This document shows positions 20,486-32,621 of a DNA stretch of 64,000 bases, in pieces. Under the pieces are notes generated by a model that did no database searches, was not told the DNA's origin, and was given only the letters and a program-made list of their open reading frames with translations. The position numbers were made by a program, and so were the translations under genes. Positions within the stretch are counted from its first letter, which is position 1, and every line of letters begins with the position of its first letter. The DNA is from Neostethus bicornis (Eukaryota > Chordata > Actinopteri > Atheriniformes > Phallostethidae). The stretch lies in contig LR738542.1 in assembly GCA_902685375.1 (NCBI GenBank), positions 19,298,817 through 19,362,816 of the forward strand, read 5' to 3'.

Positions 20486-22250
20486 TGTAAATACCAATTC
20501 CACATAAATGTACATTTATACATGGATACCAATGGGATAATTTTCAAAAAGGTAGCAAAGGTTTTTGAATAATCACTTGGTATATTGTAAGAAACATTTA
20601 ACCTTTAACGTTATGAGGAGGTAAACTTTCTGAGAAACTTTCAGCCTGAATCATCTCCTCTGGGAGGTTCAGGGTAGAGTGCACTGTTGAACATTTACCT
20701 CCAGCACTCATTTTTCACTTCATGGGACATTTACAAGTCAGTGCTCATCACATTGTAATAATACAGCTGCTTACTTTACCCTAGATTTGCATGTGTGGGA
20801 GAAACTAGCTGGAGGGAATTGTGTCCAGGAAAGAAAAGTGCAAACTTGTAACAAAACTCTTCAAGCACAAAATCATGCACCTGCCCATTAAAACCAAATG
20901 AGAACATTAGGCCATATATAGTCTCAAATGCACTTAGGAGACTCACACCGAAGCATGTACATTTAGTTTCCAGATTCATTGTTTCTTTACCTTTGCAATA
21001 ATGTTTGGCTCTTTAAGTTAATTACTTGGTGCATATGTGATCAGTAAGCAGAGTTGATCATTCACGTCTTCTTTTTTCAGGCAAGTAAAATGTTTAATTG
21101 TCGTCTCTCCCTAGGATAGTTGGTGGGGTCGGCAAGTAATTAAATAGCATTTTACACTTAGGTTCTTTTATCTTAATATCATTAGATTGTGATTTATAAT
21201 TGTTAAAGATCTCATATAACATGGATTTAATTACTGGTTAATTAGGCAGGTACTAAAGTACTTGGTAAATGAGACTTTAATTAGGAAACTAAAGTGTAAT
21301 TACACAAACAAAGATGTTTTGAATGGTGGGCGCCATGGCTCGACGTCTGTAGAACAATGTATGTGCTTTTGTTATCTTTATTAAGCATTGCTAAGTTTTA
21401 ATGTCAGTTTTAAGTGAATGTATTTTTTAAACCCAGTTTTATTTCAGCTAAAATTCAAACATTTTTGGTGAACATAAAGCAAAGCTCATAGAATTTAGAA
21501 GTTCTCTATATAGATGTGAGAAAATAAAGGTTTGAATTAAACCACAATAAGGGTAACAAAGACTTTTGAATGACTGGATCGATTCCCTACTGAAGGCTTA
21601 CTTGTCAGTCTTTGAATCAAGTTTGGAAGGGTCAGTGTTGTGAAACTTAAGCAGGCTCGTGCTCGCTATGTTCTACCAAAACAGTGGTGTGATCAATAGT
21701 GCACAGCCAGCAGAACATATTGTAAAGTTAACACATCGGCTCGAGTCTTGACAGTGCAAGCAATCAGCAACCAGCTCACTTCAAGCGAAAGCAAGTCTAT
21801 CCCAGTAATTGTTTTGGTTCACTCTGAGATGTACAGATACAGAAGACACATTACTCAAAATCAAATCCTTCAGACTACTGAGAAAGATACAACCTGGTTG
21901 CCTGTTGTTGTTGTCTGGAGAATAAATAGATTTATACCTTTCCACCTTTAGACATTGTGCTGAGAAACCTTGTTGGTATCTCTGCTCAGCATCGAGTAGA
22001 ACTGCCAACATTTCAGAGGCGCCGCATGCATAAGGTTTCAATGTCGTGAAATATTTGTTGCCTAGTGCAAGTGCTTTCTCAATAACAACCAGGAAAAACT
22101 CAAGGCCTAGTAGGACAAACATCAGTTGATTTAGGTCAAAAATAGCGGAGGATTATTCACCAACTTGTGGAGAATTTTAACTGGTTAAGAAGTCTCAGTG
22201 GTAGAGCACCTCTATATTAAATCCCTTGTCTTTTTCAGTCTGTTTGTCCC
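20486..22250. other. Non-coding DNA, homeodomain-type AT motifs
   Basis: No gene recognised. About 21115-21310 is dense in TAATTA, TTAATTA and AATTAG motifs. A tRNA A-box-like stretch, TCAGTGGTAGAGCACCT, lies near 22196-22212 without a matching B box. Confidence 0.4.
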
Positions 22251-22261
22251 CATGTTGAAGG

Positions 22262-22720
22262 TCTTCTACTTCTTCTTCTCCTTTCGGCATTTACCTTCAG
22301 GGGTCGCCACAGCAAGTCAGTTTCTTCCATTCTAACCCTATCTGCTGCATCCTCTTCAGTCATGCCAACTAGTATCTTCATGTCTTCCTTCAAGGTATCC
22401 ATGAACCTCCTCTTTGGTCTTCCTCTAGCCCTCTTTCCTGGTGGTTCCAAACCCAGCATCCTCCTGCCAATGTACTTGGTCTCTCTTCTGTGTACATGTC
22501 CAAACCATCTCAGTCTGGCCTCTCTGCCTTTATCTCCAAAACCTCTAACATGTGCTGTTCCCCTGATGTACTCATTTCTAATCCTGTCCATCCTGGTCAC
22601 TCCCAGAGACATCCTCAGCATCTTCATCTCTGCTACTTCCATCTCTGCTTCCTGTCTTTTCCTCAGTGGCACTGTCTCTAGACCAAACAGCAAACCAAAC
22701 CAAACCCTGTTGAAGGTCAA
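22262..22720 (-). pseudogene. LINE 3' fragment (RTE-like), reverse transcriptase C-terminal region
   Basis: Minus-strand reading gives a continuous protein segment with AEMKMLRMSLGVTRMDRIRN, EARLRWFGHVHRRE and PGKRARGRPKRRFMDTLKED. This is the conserved region downstream of the reverse transcriptase in RTE-type and related non-LTR elements. The left (3') end passes into a TTC-rich tail (GAA-rich on the sense strand), in keeping with the short-repeat tails of such LINEs. It is heavily 5'-truncated, and the clade is inferred from memory of similar proteins. Confidence 0.7.
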
Positions 22721-22749
22721 GACTCGGAAACATTCGGGCTTTAGTCTAT

Positions 22750-25325
22750 AATCACATGAATAAAAAAAAAAATTCTTTGGTATTTTTCTGATCCAATTCA
22801 ATTCCACAAAGTTCACCGCTGTGTCAGCAACATATTTTTGTGGAATTCAAGTTCTTGAAAGATTCTAAGAAATATCCAGCTAAGCTTAGAACCAAGAAGC
22901 CCTTTTTTCTGTAGCTGCCTCTTCTCAGTTAATTCCACATTTCTAAGGTGGAGCCGCTGCCACTCAAACTGTTTATGGCATGACTTGTCTCTGAGACATA
23001 TTGATGCCAGACGTCACGCTCATGAACAGCCACGCGACACGTCCTCGTGCACATTCACATGACTACATGACAAGGTCACGGGCTCAGCAGTACTTACAGC
23101 TCTGCTAGCTGTCATGTTACAGAGTTACACAAGTTGTAGAAGAACGCACTGTTACGCTGAACACTCCCTGCTTGTCATTTATTTGTTATCGGCTCGGATA
23201 CATGTTCCTATAACACCAGGCATGCTCTAAGTAGAGCAGAGAGGGACTTGCAGTAACTGAGAAATGCAAATAAATATTAGCTCTACTATTCGCCGGTCCA
23301 CACATCCCTGCTCAAAATCAGACAGACCTGATGGGTGCCACCTGATTGGCAGAGAATATATTCTGTTCGTTGATCCACAGAGAGGAGTACGCTAAAGCCT
23401 ATTAGATGGTGTAGCTTGTGTGAAATAGCACTTGAAATTACAAAGTTCAGAAAATGGAGCTGCATTGATTTTCAAGGAAGAGTGGAAACATGTTGCTTGA
23501 CTCTCACTTGCAAGTAAGAGCTTAGAGTATAGAATAGAGAGACCAGGTGGACGAAATAATTTTCTTTTAAGCTGCAGATAGACGATAAGAAGCTAATAAG
23601 TGACTAACAATCTTCAGCTTATGTGACCATTTTGTTTGATGATCCATCCATGCAGTCATTCTTGAATATAATCCATGCATAACAATTATACAGAACAGGC
23701 TCACTTTCTTTTCAATGTTCTTACAGGTGTATCTGTCACTCTGTGCACATGTAAAAGGGAGAATGAATGATGATTGTGGACTTGGAGAAAACCCTTTCAA
23801 AAGAAGGTACACTCACAGTTGGGTGAACTCAACAATCCATCTGTCCGTCCATCCATCGAACAACCTCTAATACAGAACTTAAGAACCTACATTTCAAACC
23901 TGTCTCGTGCTGCAGATGTAAACCTCACACGAAAAAGTTTTCTGTTTGTAATGATGTGTGTGTCGTTATCCAGCAAGGTGTTTCACACTTTCAAAATGCG
24001 GAATGCCTCCCACTGCTATTTATAAATGTATTTTCATATTTCCCGACCATTTGGGCATTGCTGCACTGTCGGGTGAAGCTGGAAATGGGTATGGTTGTCA
24101 GGGCATGCACTGGCTCACATTGGCACAGTAACCAAGGAAACAGGGGTGCAGATCGGTTCCCAAAAAAGGATGGACTGCGTTAAATGTTTTCTGTTCTGAA
24201 AGCAATGATTATTACATTCTTTTAGGAAAGTCGATTGCAACAAGTGAATTTGAACAAAGTGGTTGGATTACAAAGCACTTTGAAATTGTCATATTAAATA
24301 GTTTTTTTTTCTATATATGCAAAAAAGATTTTTTTTTTTTCTGGTAAAGTCATAAACCAAAAACGCAGGACATTGAATCACTTTCCTGTTTCTTTCTAGT
24401 TACTTATTTGATTTGATACTTTAAAAAACAAAGACTCCCCATGAACATTACATTTTGGTATTTTTTAATGTAAAATAAGATTTCTTTATGTACAATAAAC
24501 ACAATGCTGTAAAACTGTCTTACTTAAGTTGATTTTTCATCCTATATTTTGTCTTATACAATAAAGGAAAAAGCATATCAGAAATATCAATGCTTTGTAA
24601 TTTCAATATAACAGAATTGTGTTTTTAAACCAAATTCTGCTGTTAACAAACTCTAAGGTCAGCATCAAATGGTGGTATAAAGAGCTCAGAGGACATCATG
24701 ACAAAATGTTTAGACTGACAAATTGAAGGAAGCGTGGGAGGGAATGATTGGTGAAAATCTAATAACGAACAGAATATGAGGTGGGTGTGGGGTAATAAAC
24801 ATCAGAGGATGAAGTAGCTGTTCATGGGATAAAGTGTAGTGGAGACAGCATTGGAGTGATGACCAGTATCAAGTACAAGTCTCGCCTAATGGTTTTTGCT
24901 GTGTGTGTGTTGATATTTAAGTACGCAATACCCGGATTGTAATATTGCGGTATTTATCCATATGACAGTTGCAAAGCAATGTGCATGTGTGCTTTTGTGT
25001 GAGTGCTTCAGCTTCCCTGTGTCTCCCATAAAATGAAGACACACACATGCATGCACAGAACCTCAGAGCTACGCGGATGGCAACTAATCTACCCTAATAA
25101 ATCTTATGACCTGATGTATTCATGTTCTCTAGTTCTTCAAGAATCCTCCTGCTCTGGGCCCTTTTTTTAATCAAAATTTTGTGCTTTTATTTTTGTGAGC
25201 ACATGACTTTTCGTAATTACATTGTAACTTACGCAGAACACAAGCTAAACAGCTAATTCTGAAATGCCTAGAAAACAGGAGTAAGGATAAACGTTAGTCA
25301 TTTATTTTTTATTGTTGCACCATTG
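22750..25325. other. Non-coding DNA, nothing recognised
   Basis: No coding, RNA or terminal-repeat signal was supported. Several short ORFs carry no domain. Confidence 0.45.
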
Positions 25326-25328
25326 GTG

Positions 25329-25410
25329 CTGTCGTGTCTGCCTGCTAAGGTGCTATGCAGCATTGCAATTTACCCATTGTGGGACTAATAAAGATTTGAA
25401 TTATTATTAT
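25329..25410 (+). repeat. LINE 3' tail fragment
   Basis: GCAATTTACCCATTGTGGGA is followed by CTAATAAAG and ATTATT repeats. This matches the 3' end shared by many fish CR1/L2-type LINEs and their SINE partners. It is very short and extremely 5'-truncated. Confidence 0.55.
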
Positions 25411-25544
25411 TGTTTTTCACCATTGGACAACTTTATTGCAAGTCTTGGTTCAATCGATAAAATTTAATTAGATCTAACATTTGCTCATGCAAAACTGACA
25501 CATCAAAATGTTCTTTTTCCTGCTATATTAACTGTTTCATGTCA

Positions 25545-26170
25545 TCTTCTGAGTTGCTTATCTGTAACATAATCTGTAACGGGATGCTGGAGCATATCCT
25601 AGCTGATTACAGGCGAGAGGTAGGTTATACCCCAAACAAGTCTCCAGTCTACTACAGGGCCAGACACAATTTTTTTAATTTTTTTATTTTGTACTCAGTC
25701 TCCTTTACATGACTATATACATTAACAAAACAAATCCTCATACTCAAATAATACAGGTGACCAAGAACAGGCTGAAGCAAAAAAAGGCTTGTGCCCAATA
25801 AAGCTAGCTTTTACAACACAGGTTACCTTGAAATAAATTTACAAAAAAGATGGAAAAAAGGAAAAAAGAGACAACCATTCACACGCACGCATGCACGCAC
25901 ACACACATATTCCTAGGGACAATTTGATAGAGGCCAATTAACCTAACATGCATGTTTTTAGAGTGTGAGAGGAAACCGGTGTACTCAGAGAAAACCCACG
26001 CATATATGGATAGAACAAGCAAACTCCACATAAAAAAGCCAGCGTTTCAAATTTTCCTATGTTGATTAATAAAGTATTTTCAATTCAATTTAAGCTTCTT
26101 TCCACCCAAAACCCGAACCCTGACCTTCTTGCAGTGAGGCCGCTGTGCTAACTGTACCACCATACAGCCT
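25545..26170 (-). repeat. Teleost SINE, copy 5, broken by two insertions
   Basis: SINE blocks in minus orientation occur at about 25545-25668 (tail half), 25905-26060 (middle) and 26110-26168 (head, with ACCTTCTTGCAGTGAGGCCG). Between the first two lies about 230 bp of foreign AT-rich DNA. Between the last two lies about 50 bp ending TAATAAAGTATTTTCAATTC, which looks like the 3' tail of a tiny LINE insertion. The order and strand of the three parts agree. Confidence 0.65.
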
Positions 26171-29055
26171 CTATTAATAGTTTTTTTTTTCTTTTTGAAG
26201 TTGTCATTATCTTTTTATTGTTCTTCCGCATTCTGTTTGTACGTGGTGTCATACATTTTAAAAATATGAGTTTAAAAGTACAAATGATTTATCAAACTTG
26301 TCTTTTTTTTCAAAGTTTCTAGCTACAAAAACTGCAAAATTGAAAATTTGAAAAGCTTCTGAAAAGATGAAAAACCGAAGATTATGTTTGTTGCCCCTGC
26401 ATTTTGTTTTGCATTTACTCCAAATGAATCTAGATGTTAAAAAACACGTTTCATTAAACCCCCTCAATTACATGTGTAAATGCTAAACAAGTTCAAAGTT
26501 TTCCTTTTTGCAGTATTTTCAGTGTCTTTTTGTGCTGCTGGCTAATTGCCCCGCTTCACTCTCCCGGTATTTTTGTACGTTCAGCAGCTGGAAAAGTTCA
26601 ATCTAAATTACCTTGACATTCCCCTAAACATATGTTGGTGAAAAAATAATCTCTATACCTGATTGCATCGTTTCTTTCTAATACCCCCACAGCATGAAGG
26701 TTTTTGATAGTAAAGCTCGGCAAGGTTGGCATTGTCAGGACTAACAAGGTCAGGCAACAGCATTCAAAATTGATTTTTGCAGTGGAACAAACAGTGAGTT
26801 ATAGTTTAATTTTTCTCATTTATGCTATGGTTTAGTAGCAGGTTTTCTTAGCACTTCTTGGCAACCTAAAGAGGGGAATGTAGGAACTCTGCATGGCGCT
26901 TTTTCTAAATGAGGCATTTAAATCCTGCCTGTAATTTTTCATTGCCAGTGTTGGGAGAGAATAGTAATGATAAGAATCTGAATGGAAGCACTTGATTTAC
27001 TTCATAATTTTGCTTTTATACAAAGCAGCGCAAAGTCCAGCACACCTGGAGATGCATTTGCACTTACCACTGGTTTAAAGGATGACTGGAAAGGCCAAAT
27101 AATTTATAGTGTGTCTCAGTAACTTTTTTCAGATTTGAATGTATTCAGTGTTTTTTCTAATTAAATAGCTAATTCTGTTTTTACTTTGCATTAATAATGT
27201 ACAGGGTCAAGTTGGAGAATGCTTCTACACATTAAATTTATATTAGAGTTCAGGAAAACTGCTTAAAATGAAACAGAGTGAATAAAAATGTGCTTTTACT
27301 TTAATGTTATTTGCAATAACCATCAGACCATAAACATTTGCCACAAGAGATTCATGTCCAATAACATAGCTGTCTTTTTCTTGTTTGTTTTTGCTTGATT
27401 ACATTAGCATTTAACAACTTACGTAGTAAAGTGCTAATCTGTATTGTGAGGTGGACAGTTGCCATGACCACAGAGAATTTTCATTCAGTATGGAAAGTGT
27501 ACAAACCAGAAATAATCTAAACTAATTTATTCTGCTGGTGTAGCATGAAAGCAAGAACCGCTTAAGAGTGGACTATAATGATACAAGGCGACTAAAATGG
27601 CTGTTCAATATGATTTCGTCTATTATCTGCAGCGAGATGATATGCCACAAGTGTGCTTTGAATTAAAAAATGCTTGAAATGACATTCTCTGTGGTAGGTG
27701 GTCTGTATGTATTGTTTTACTGATGTGCTCATAAGGTCTCATTATGTCTGTTTCCCGATCAGACTACTCTCATTAGAAGCCAGCAACGCATGTGAATATA
27801 ATGCAAACACAACACTGGGAAATGATGGACAGGGTTATTTTGTTGTAAATTGTGTGAGAAAAAAAATCTTTAGATAAGGGTGTTTCACACAGTAAATCTA
27901 TCCCCTAAAACCAATTTCATGCTTCCTTCTCATGACACTCCTGTGAGAATAACTGTTTCACCTCAAAACACTTAGATAGTATCAGCATTTTGGCAAAAAA
28001 AAAAAAAAAAAACCCAAAACCTTTTTTGTAATTTTTTTTCCCCATCAATTTACCCATTGGTGCTTCTGTTTTTATTTGTTTTTTTCTTTTCTTGTTAGTC
28101 ACTATTTGCCCCATCAAAAAAATTTTTCCATTATCTTTTCCTTCAGGCAGTGCTGAGCCCATTTTAAAAAATAGAACTCTCAAGTTTTACTTTCTTTCAG
28201 AAAGCACTAAAGTATTGATTTGGTCTTTTCTTCATGTTTTTTTCTCCTCTCTCCTAGACTCATGTTTTAGTTTTGCAGCCTAAGGATGTCCTGCTCACTG
28301 ACACTGGGAGTTCCCATGGCTGCATGCTGAGTTCTGAAACATCCAGCCATGAGAAGTAAAATCTCTTGAGGAGACACGCTGCTATGTTATGTAAAGAATC
28401 TGTCTTCTCTGTTTTTTTTTTGATAAGATAAACTTAATATTTCCAGAAAAAAAAACATATTTAAAAAAAACTGCAGTTGATTTTTTCTTAACACTTTCAT
28501 GGATGAACAGCAATTCTACTTAGTTTTTTATTACACATTGTAGCAGTAAAACTGTGTGCTGATAAATGGATGGTCGCTCTATTTCAGCCAAAAAGAAACA
28601 ACAGTCATGGTTTGCAGAAGATTTTTAGGGATTCATTCTAGAGATTACAGGATGATTTTCTTTGGTCTGCTCACACTGTAAAATTTCTATTTGTAGATGC
28701 CATCACAACATGCTTTCACAAACTCCAGTACAAAGAATGAGACATGAATTCAGAGTGACAACTTCTATTAATCCAGTGTGGCAAATGGGGGGAGGTGTCA
28801 CGTATTGTCACATAAATAAAATCCAAAGTTTGAAGAATCACTGCATTTTATTTTATATTTCATACTAGAGTCTTTCTTTGCTTTCAAAGAGTTCATACTT
28901 TTGTCAGATTTTCAAAGTAATTGCAAAATCTCAAAACTTATATGTGAATTCTAAAATTTGTAGAAAACTGTCCTTTTTGAACAGTTTTACTTTAGCTTTG
29001 CAAAATAAATAAGTACTTATTTATTCTAGGAGGATAAACCCCTTAACATGAGATG
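26171..29055. other. AT-rich non-coding DNA
   Basis: No supported gene. It contains an 18-base A run (27995-28012) and several T runs. A 22-bp palindrome at 29004-29025 abuts the next SINE copy. Confidence 0.45.
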
Positions 29056-29059
29056 TCTT

Positions 29060-29245
29060 ATTTTCAAGGAGGTCCTCAAGCCAAACTTGCATGTTTTTTT
29101 GGAAGGTTGGGGGAAACCCACACATAAATGGAGAGAACATGCAAACTCCACATGATCCAAACCTCATCCTGCACCTGGGGTTTGAACCCCAACCTTCTTG
29201 CTGGGAGGCCACTGTGCTAACCACTGCAGCACTGTGCATCCAGTG
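29060..29245 (-). repeat. Teleost SINE, copy 6, partial
   Basis: The head half of the family in minus orientation: the sense strand has GTGCTGCAGTGGTTAGCACA, AGCAAGAAGGTTGGGGTTC (B-box-like) and TGGAGTTTGCATGTTCTC. The 3' half is missing. Confidence 0.7.
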
Positions 29246-31515
29246 TCCTCACCATGCATAGCCCCTAGGCATCCATCTGTCTCTAGAGACAATTGAGTTT
29301 GCACCTGGATACTTATCTGTTTATGCAGTGTCGGCTGTGGCTGAATAGGCCAATGCAAGAGCTGCAGCTCCCACCACACTTGATGCAAATTTCGTGGGAG
29401 GTATGAGTCTTGGGTGGAGCAGTGTCAGATAGACTTTTTTGCTGTTTTCAGGTCTTTATGCATGATTTAAACTAATAAAAAGTCCACAAAAGTCCCAAAC
29501 TCATCACTGCACAATCATGGACAACGGAGTTGAAACAAACTTTTATCCAAAAGATGCTGAGAAAAACAAAGAAATCCAGCTTACAGTGAGGTGTGGATTC
29601 CTGGAAGAAGGAGGAATAGGAAACAGAAAGCAATTAATGGGATGTGAAAAATACATGACTGAAATGGCACAAGACACCATCAAATATGATTAAAAAATAA
29701 ACGAAATGAGCTGTGATTGTGTAAAGGTGACAGAATAATCAGCAACAACAGCATGAGGCTGCACACACTGGCAGGATTGCACAGTAACAGCCACCGACAA
29801 GATGCAGGAGGCAGTTGAAAGGCAGCAAAGTATGGAACAACACAGTTTAGACTTTTAGAGTTTAATTAGAGCTGCTAATAATACACCAATAGCAATGAAG
29901 TAAAGTACAATTCCTTTACATAATAAATTAGAGGTATTTATGATGAATAGATGCAGACGTATGATTGAAAGACAAGATACATGCAATTATTTTGAACATC
30001 ATCAAGGTAAGCGGTAGATTACATAAAAATCCTTTGCTTTGGAAGTCAAGATTAGTAGAGACAAAATTGATTATAACTATTTAATTTTCTGAAATGATGG
30101 GCTGAAAAATAATGATTTTAGTGTATTTTATTAATTTAACATCGTATTCAGTTGAGCATGATAACAATCAATCAAAATATTTCTAAACTTGCACACTCTA
30201 CCACACTGTACACACACCCATTACAGCTTTAGTGCACTATGTGAAATAGCAATGAGTCAAATTGAGAAATTATTTCCCCATGCAGTTGTATTCGTTCTAA
30301 AGTGAGTGGGCCTATCAGCTCCTTTTTAGTCTACCTTCAAATTCTGTACAGGGAAACTTTTCTTAGCAACAGTTACTATGCCTACAAGGCTGCCAAAGAT
30401 TCATCAAAGTCCTGCAGGCCCACCGGTTATGCAGAACCTGAAGACGAGACAGTAAAAAACTGAATTGAAGAGAGCAACCTAAAGTCAATAATAGATGCAC
30501 CGGAATCTGTAAAACAGAAATAAATCATTTCATCCTAGTTTGAAAAGAACTGGATACAGAACATTTCACCTGATACTTAAGGGCAGGATTCAGGGCAGAA
30601 TGTGATATTCTGCCTACCTGTTTGCATCATGTCATAGTGTCCCATGGATACATTACAACTATGTAATTTAGCTTGCTCGGGTGCCTTTGTGGGTGTGTGT
30701 TGCAACTGTGTGTTAAAGGGAGGAGGGGATGCCATATGCCGGGCCATATGGGTCTGCAGGGTTTCTGCTCTGTATGCCAGAGGGAAAGTAAACATGTCTG
30801 GTACACACACAAACACACACGCTTACAACAAGCCAAGATGTTTCTGTTGATGACAACATTCAATAAATCTCTGCCACCCCCATAGAGGTCGGTAGGGGAG
30901 AGATGGCCAGAGGCTAACAATGAACTGGCTTCCAATTACAAGTATGCCTTGCAATGTGAGGAGCACATAAAAGCAAACTACCATCGGACTGAGTACAGGG
31001 ATGCTCATCAGCAATAAAAGCTCACAAATAGACGTTTTCAAATATTACAAGAGAAGCAGTTGCATTAGAAAGGTTATTACCCCAGGGGTCATATAGAACC
31101 AGTATAAAATATGAAGTTATAAAAAACAAAATAAAACTTTACGTTGTTATTTTAAACAGCTGTTATACTGATAACTTGAGCCATAGGTAATTTATTGCTT
31201 CCTTTCCTTGTCACAGATACCAGCCGTGTGAACATCAGCCAATTAATTTATAGTATTATGATGTATATGTAGTTACGAAACGGCTTTTGTTTTGATTTTG
31301 GAAATTTCATTTCAAATCAAAAACTGAATGACAACAAGATACATGCACCAAGTAGTTTGATTCTTAATATGTTTTCCAAACTTTTTTTTATTGTACTCAA
31401 CCAAACACTTGTGCATTTGAAAATAAAAGGCCTTCTAAAGATAAAACTGTAAAAACTATTAATGTTTAACTCCTGTACTTGTATCACCAGCATGGGCATG
31501 TTTTCTACCTTCCGT
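29246..31515. other. Non-coding DNA, nothing recognised
   Basis: Includes several short ORFs in both strands near 30577-31041 with no domain or consistent codon pattern. Confidence 0.45.
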
Positions 31516-31519
31516 TCCG

Positions 31520-31630
31520 TCATCTTCCGCTTGTTTCGGGGTCGGGTCACGGGGGCAACAGCCTCAAACGGTAAGCCCAGGCCTCTCTCACCCCAGCTGC
31601 ATCCTCCAGCTCACCCGGAAGGATCCTAAC
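31520..31630 (-). pseudogene. LINE 3' end, left part, separated from its body by the gypsy insertion
   Basis: TTCCGCTTGTTTCGGGGTCG and the following GGGTCACGGGGGCAACAGCC belong to the 3' end of the same minus-strand LINE whose coding part is at 36518-36985. The segment stops at CTAAC (31626-31630), which is the target duplication of the intervening LTR element. Confidence 0.7.
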
Positions 31631-31911
31631 TGTCAGGAACCAACAATAAGTAGGACTCAGATGCAGAGATCTTTACAAAGGTTTAATCCAACAGACCGAT
31701 CATGAACATAATCCAAAACACTCTGACACAGGACAAGGGCAGACAAGGACTATTTAACACAGAAGGAAGGGGATCTCAGGTGGAAACAATGAGGGACAAT
31801 TAGACATACACAGCTGTGGGAAAAACACTAGGGCAGGAAGTAACAAACATGAAACAAGAGGAAAGTTCGTTTTCAAAATAAAACAGGAAGTGCAAAACAC
31901 AAGACATTACA
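31631..31911 (-). repeat. Chromovirus 3' LTR
   Basis: 281 bp; on the plus strand it runs from TGTCAGGAACC to AAGACATTACA. It differs from the other LTR at two neighbouring sites (GGGCAGAC versus GGGGAGGC) and one further site (GCAGGAAG versus GCAGCAAG). Confidence 0.93.
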
Positions 31912-31925
31912 GTACCCCCCCCTCA
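31912..31925 (-). promoter_or_regulatory. Polypurine tract of the chromovirus
   Basis: On the sense strand, TTTGAGGGGGGGGTAC directly precedes the 3' LTR start TGTAATG. The eight-G run is the expected plus-strand primer position. Confidence 0.75.
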
Positions 31926-32621
31926 AAGACCGGCACTGGACGGTCCAGGACCACGAGACTTGTAGAAGTCCTTTATGAGAGATTTGTCCAAAATGTACCG
32001 CTCTGGAATCCACTCCCGCTCCTCAGGACCATACCCCTCCCAGTCCACCAGAAACTGACGCCCCCGACCCCTGCGACGGACATCCAGAATCTCCCGCAGA
32101 GTGTACACTGGGCCACCCCCGATCATTCTGGGCGGCGGTGGGGGCACAGTTGGAGGGACAAGTGGACTATCCACCACTGGCTTCACCTTGCTAATGTGGA
32201 AGGTAGGATGAACACGAAGGGACCGAGGCAGACGAAGGCGAACAGCGGCCGGACCAACAACCTTGGTAACGGGAAATGGACCCACAAACCGTGGAGCCAG
32301 CTTTCTACAGGGCACTTGTAGGTTGAGATCCTTGGTGGAGAGCCACACCCGCTGTCCGGGTCGATAGATTGGGGCAGGACAACGCCTACGATCGGCAGCC
32401 TTCTTAACACGATCTCGTTGGCGAAGCAGAACTTGGCGGGCGGCAGCCCAAATGCTGCGACAGCGCCGAACTAGGGCGTGGGCCGATGGAACAGAGACCT
32501 CCGGCTCCAGGTCTGCAAAAAGGGGAGGGTCATAACCAAAAACACATTTGAATGGAGACATATCCGTGGCTGTGGTAATCAAGGAATTGTGGGCATACTC
32601 CACCCAGACCAGGTTCTTGCT
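31923..32621 (-). pseudogene. Chromovirus integrase C-terminus with chromodomain
   Basis: This continues the pol frame after the TAG at 32622-32624 without a frameshift. It begins with the integrase segment VEYAHNSLITTATDMSPF, followed by the GPY/F-type region (FVGPFPVTKV, FHISKVKPVV). The chromodomain follows: YTLREILDVRRRGRGRQFLV, then DWEGYGPEEREWIPE, over roughly the last quarter. In chromoviruses this domain binds modified histone tails and steers integration. The aromatic and acidic residues typical of the fold are in place. It would be translated only if the upstream TAG were suppressed. Confidence 0.88.

Noticed and set aside
31923..32603. Chromodomain protein as a possible domesticated host gene
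   Set aside because: It is continuous in frame with the integrase of the LTR element and lies directly inside its 3' LTR.
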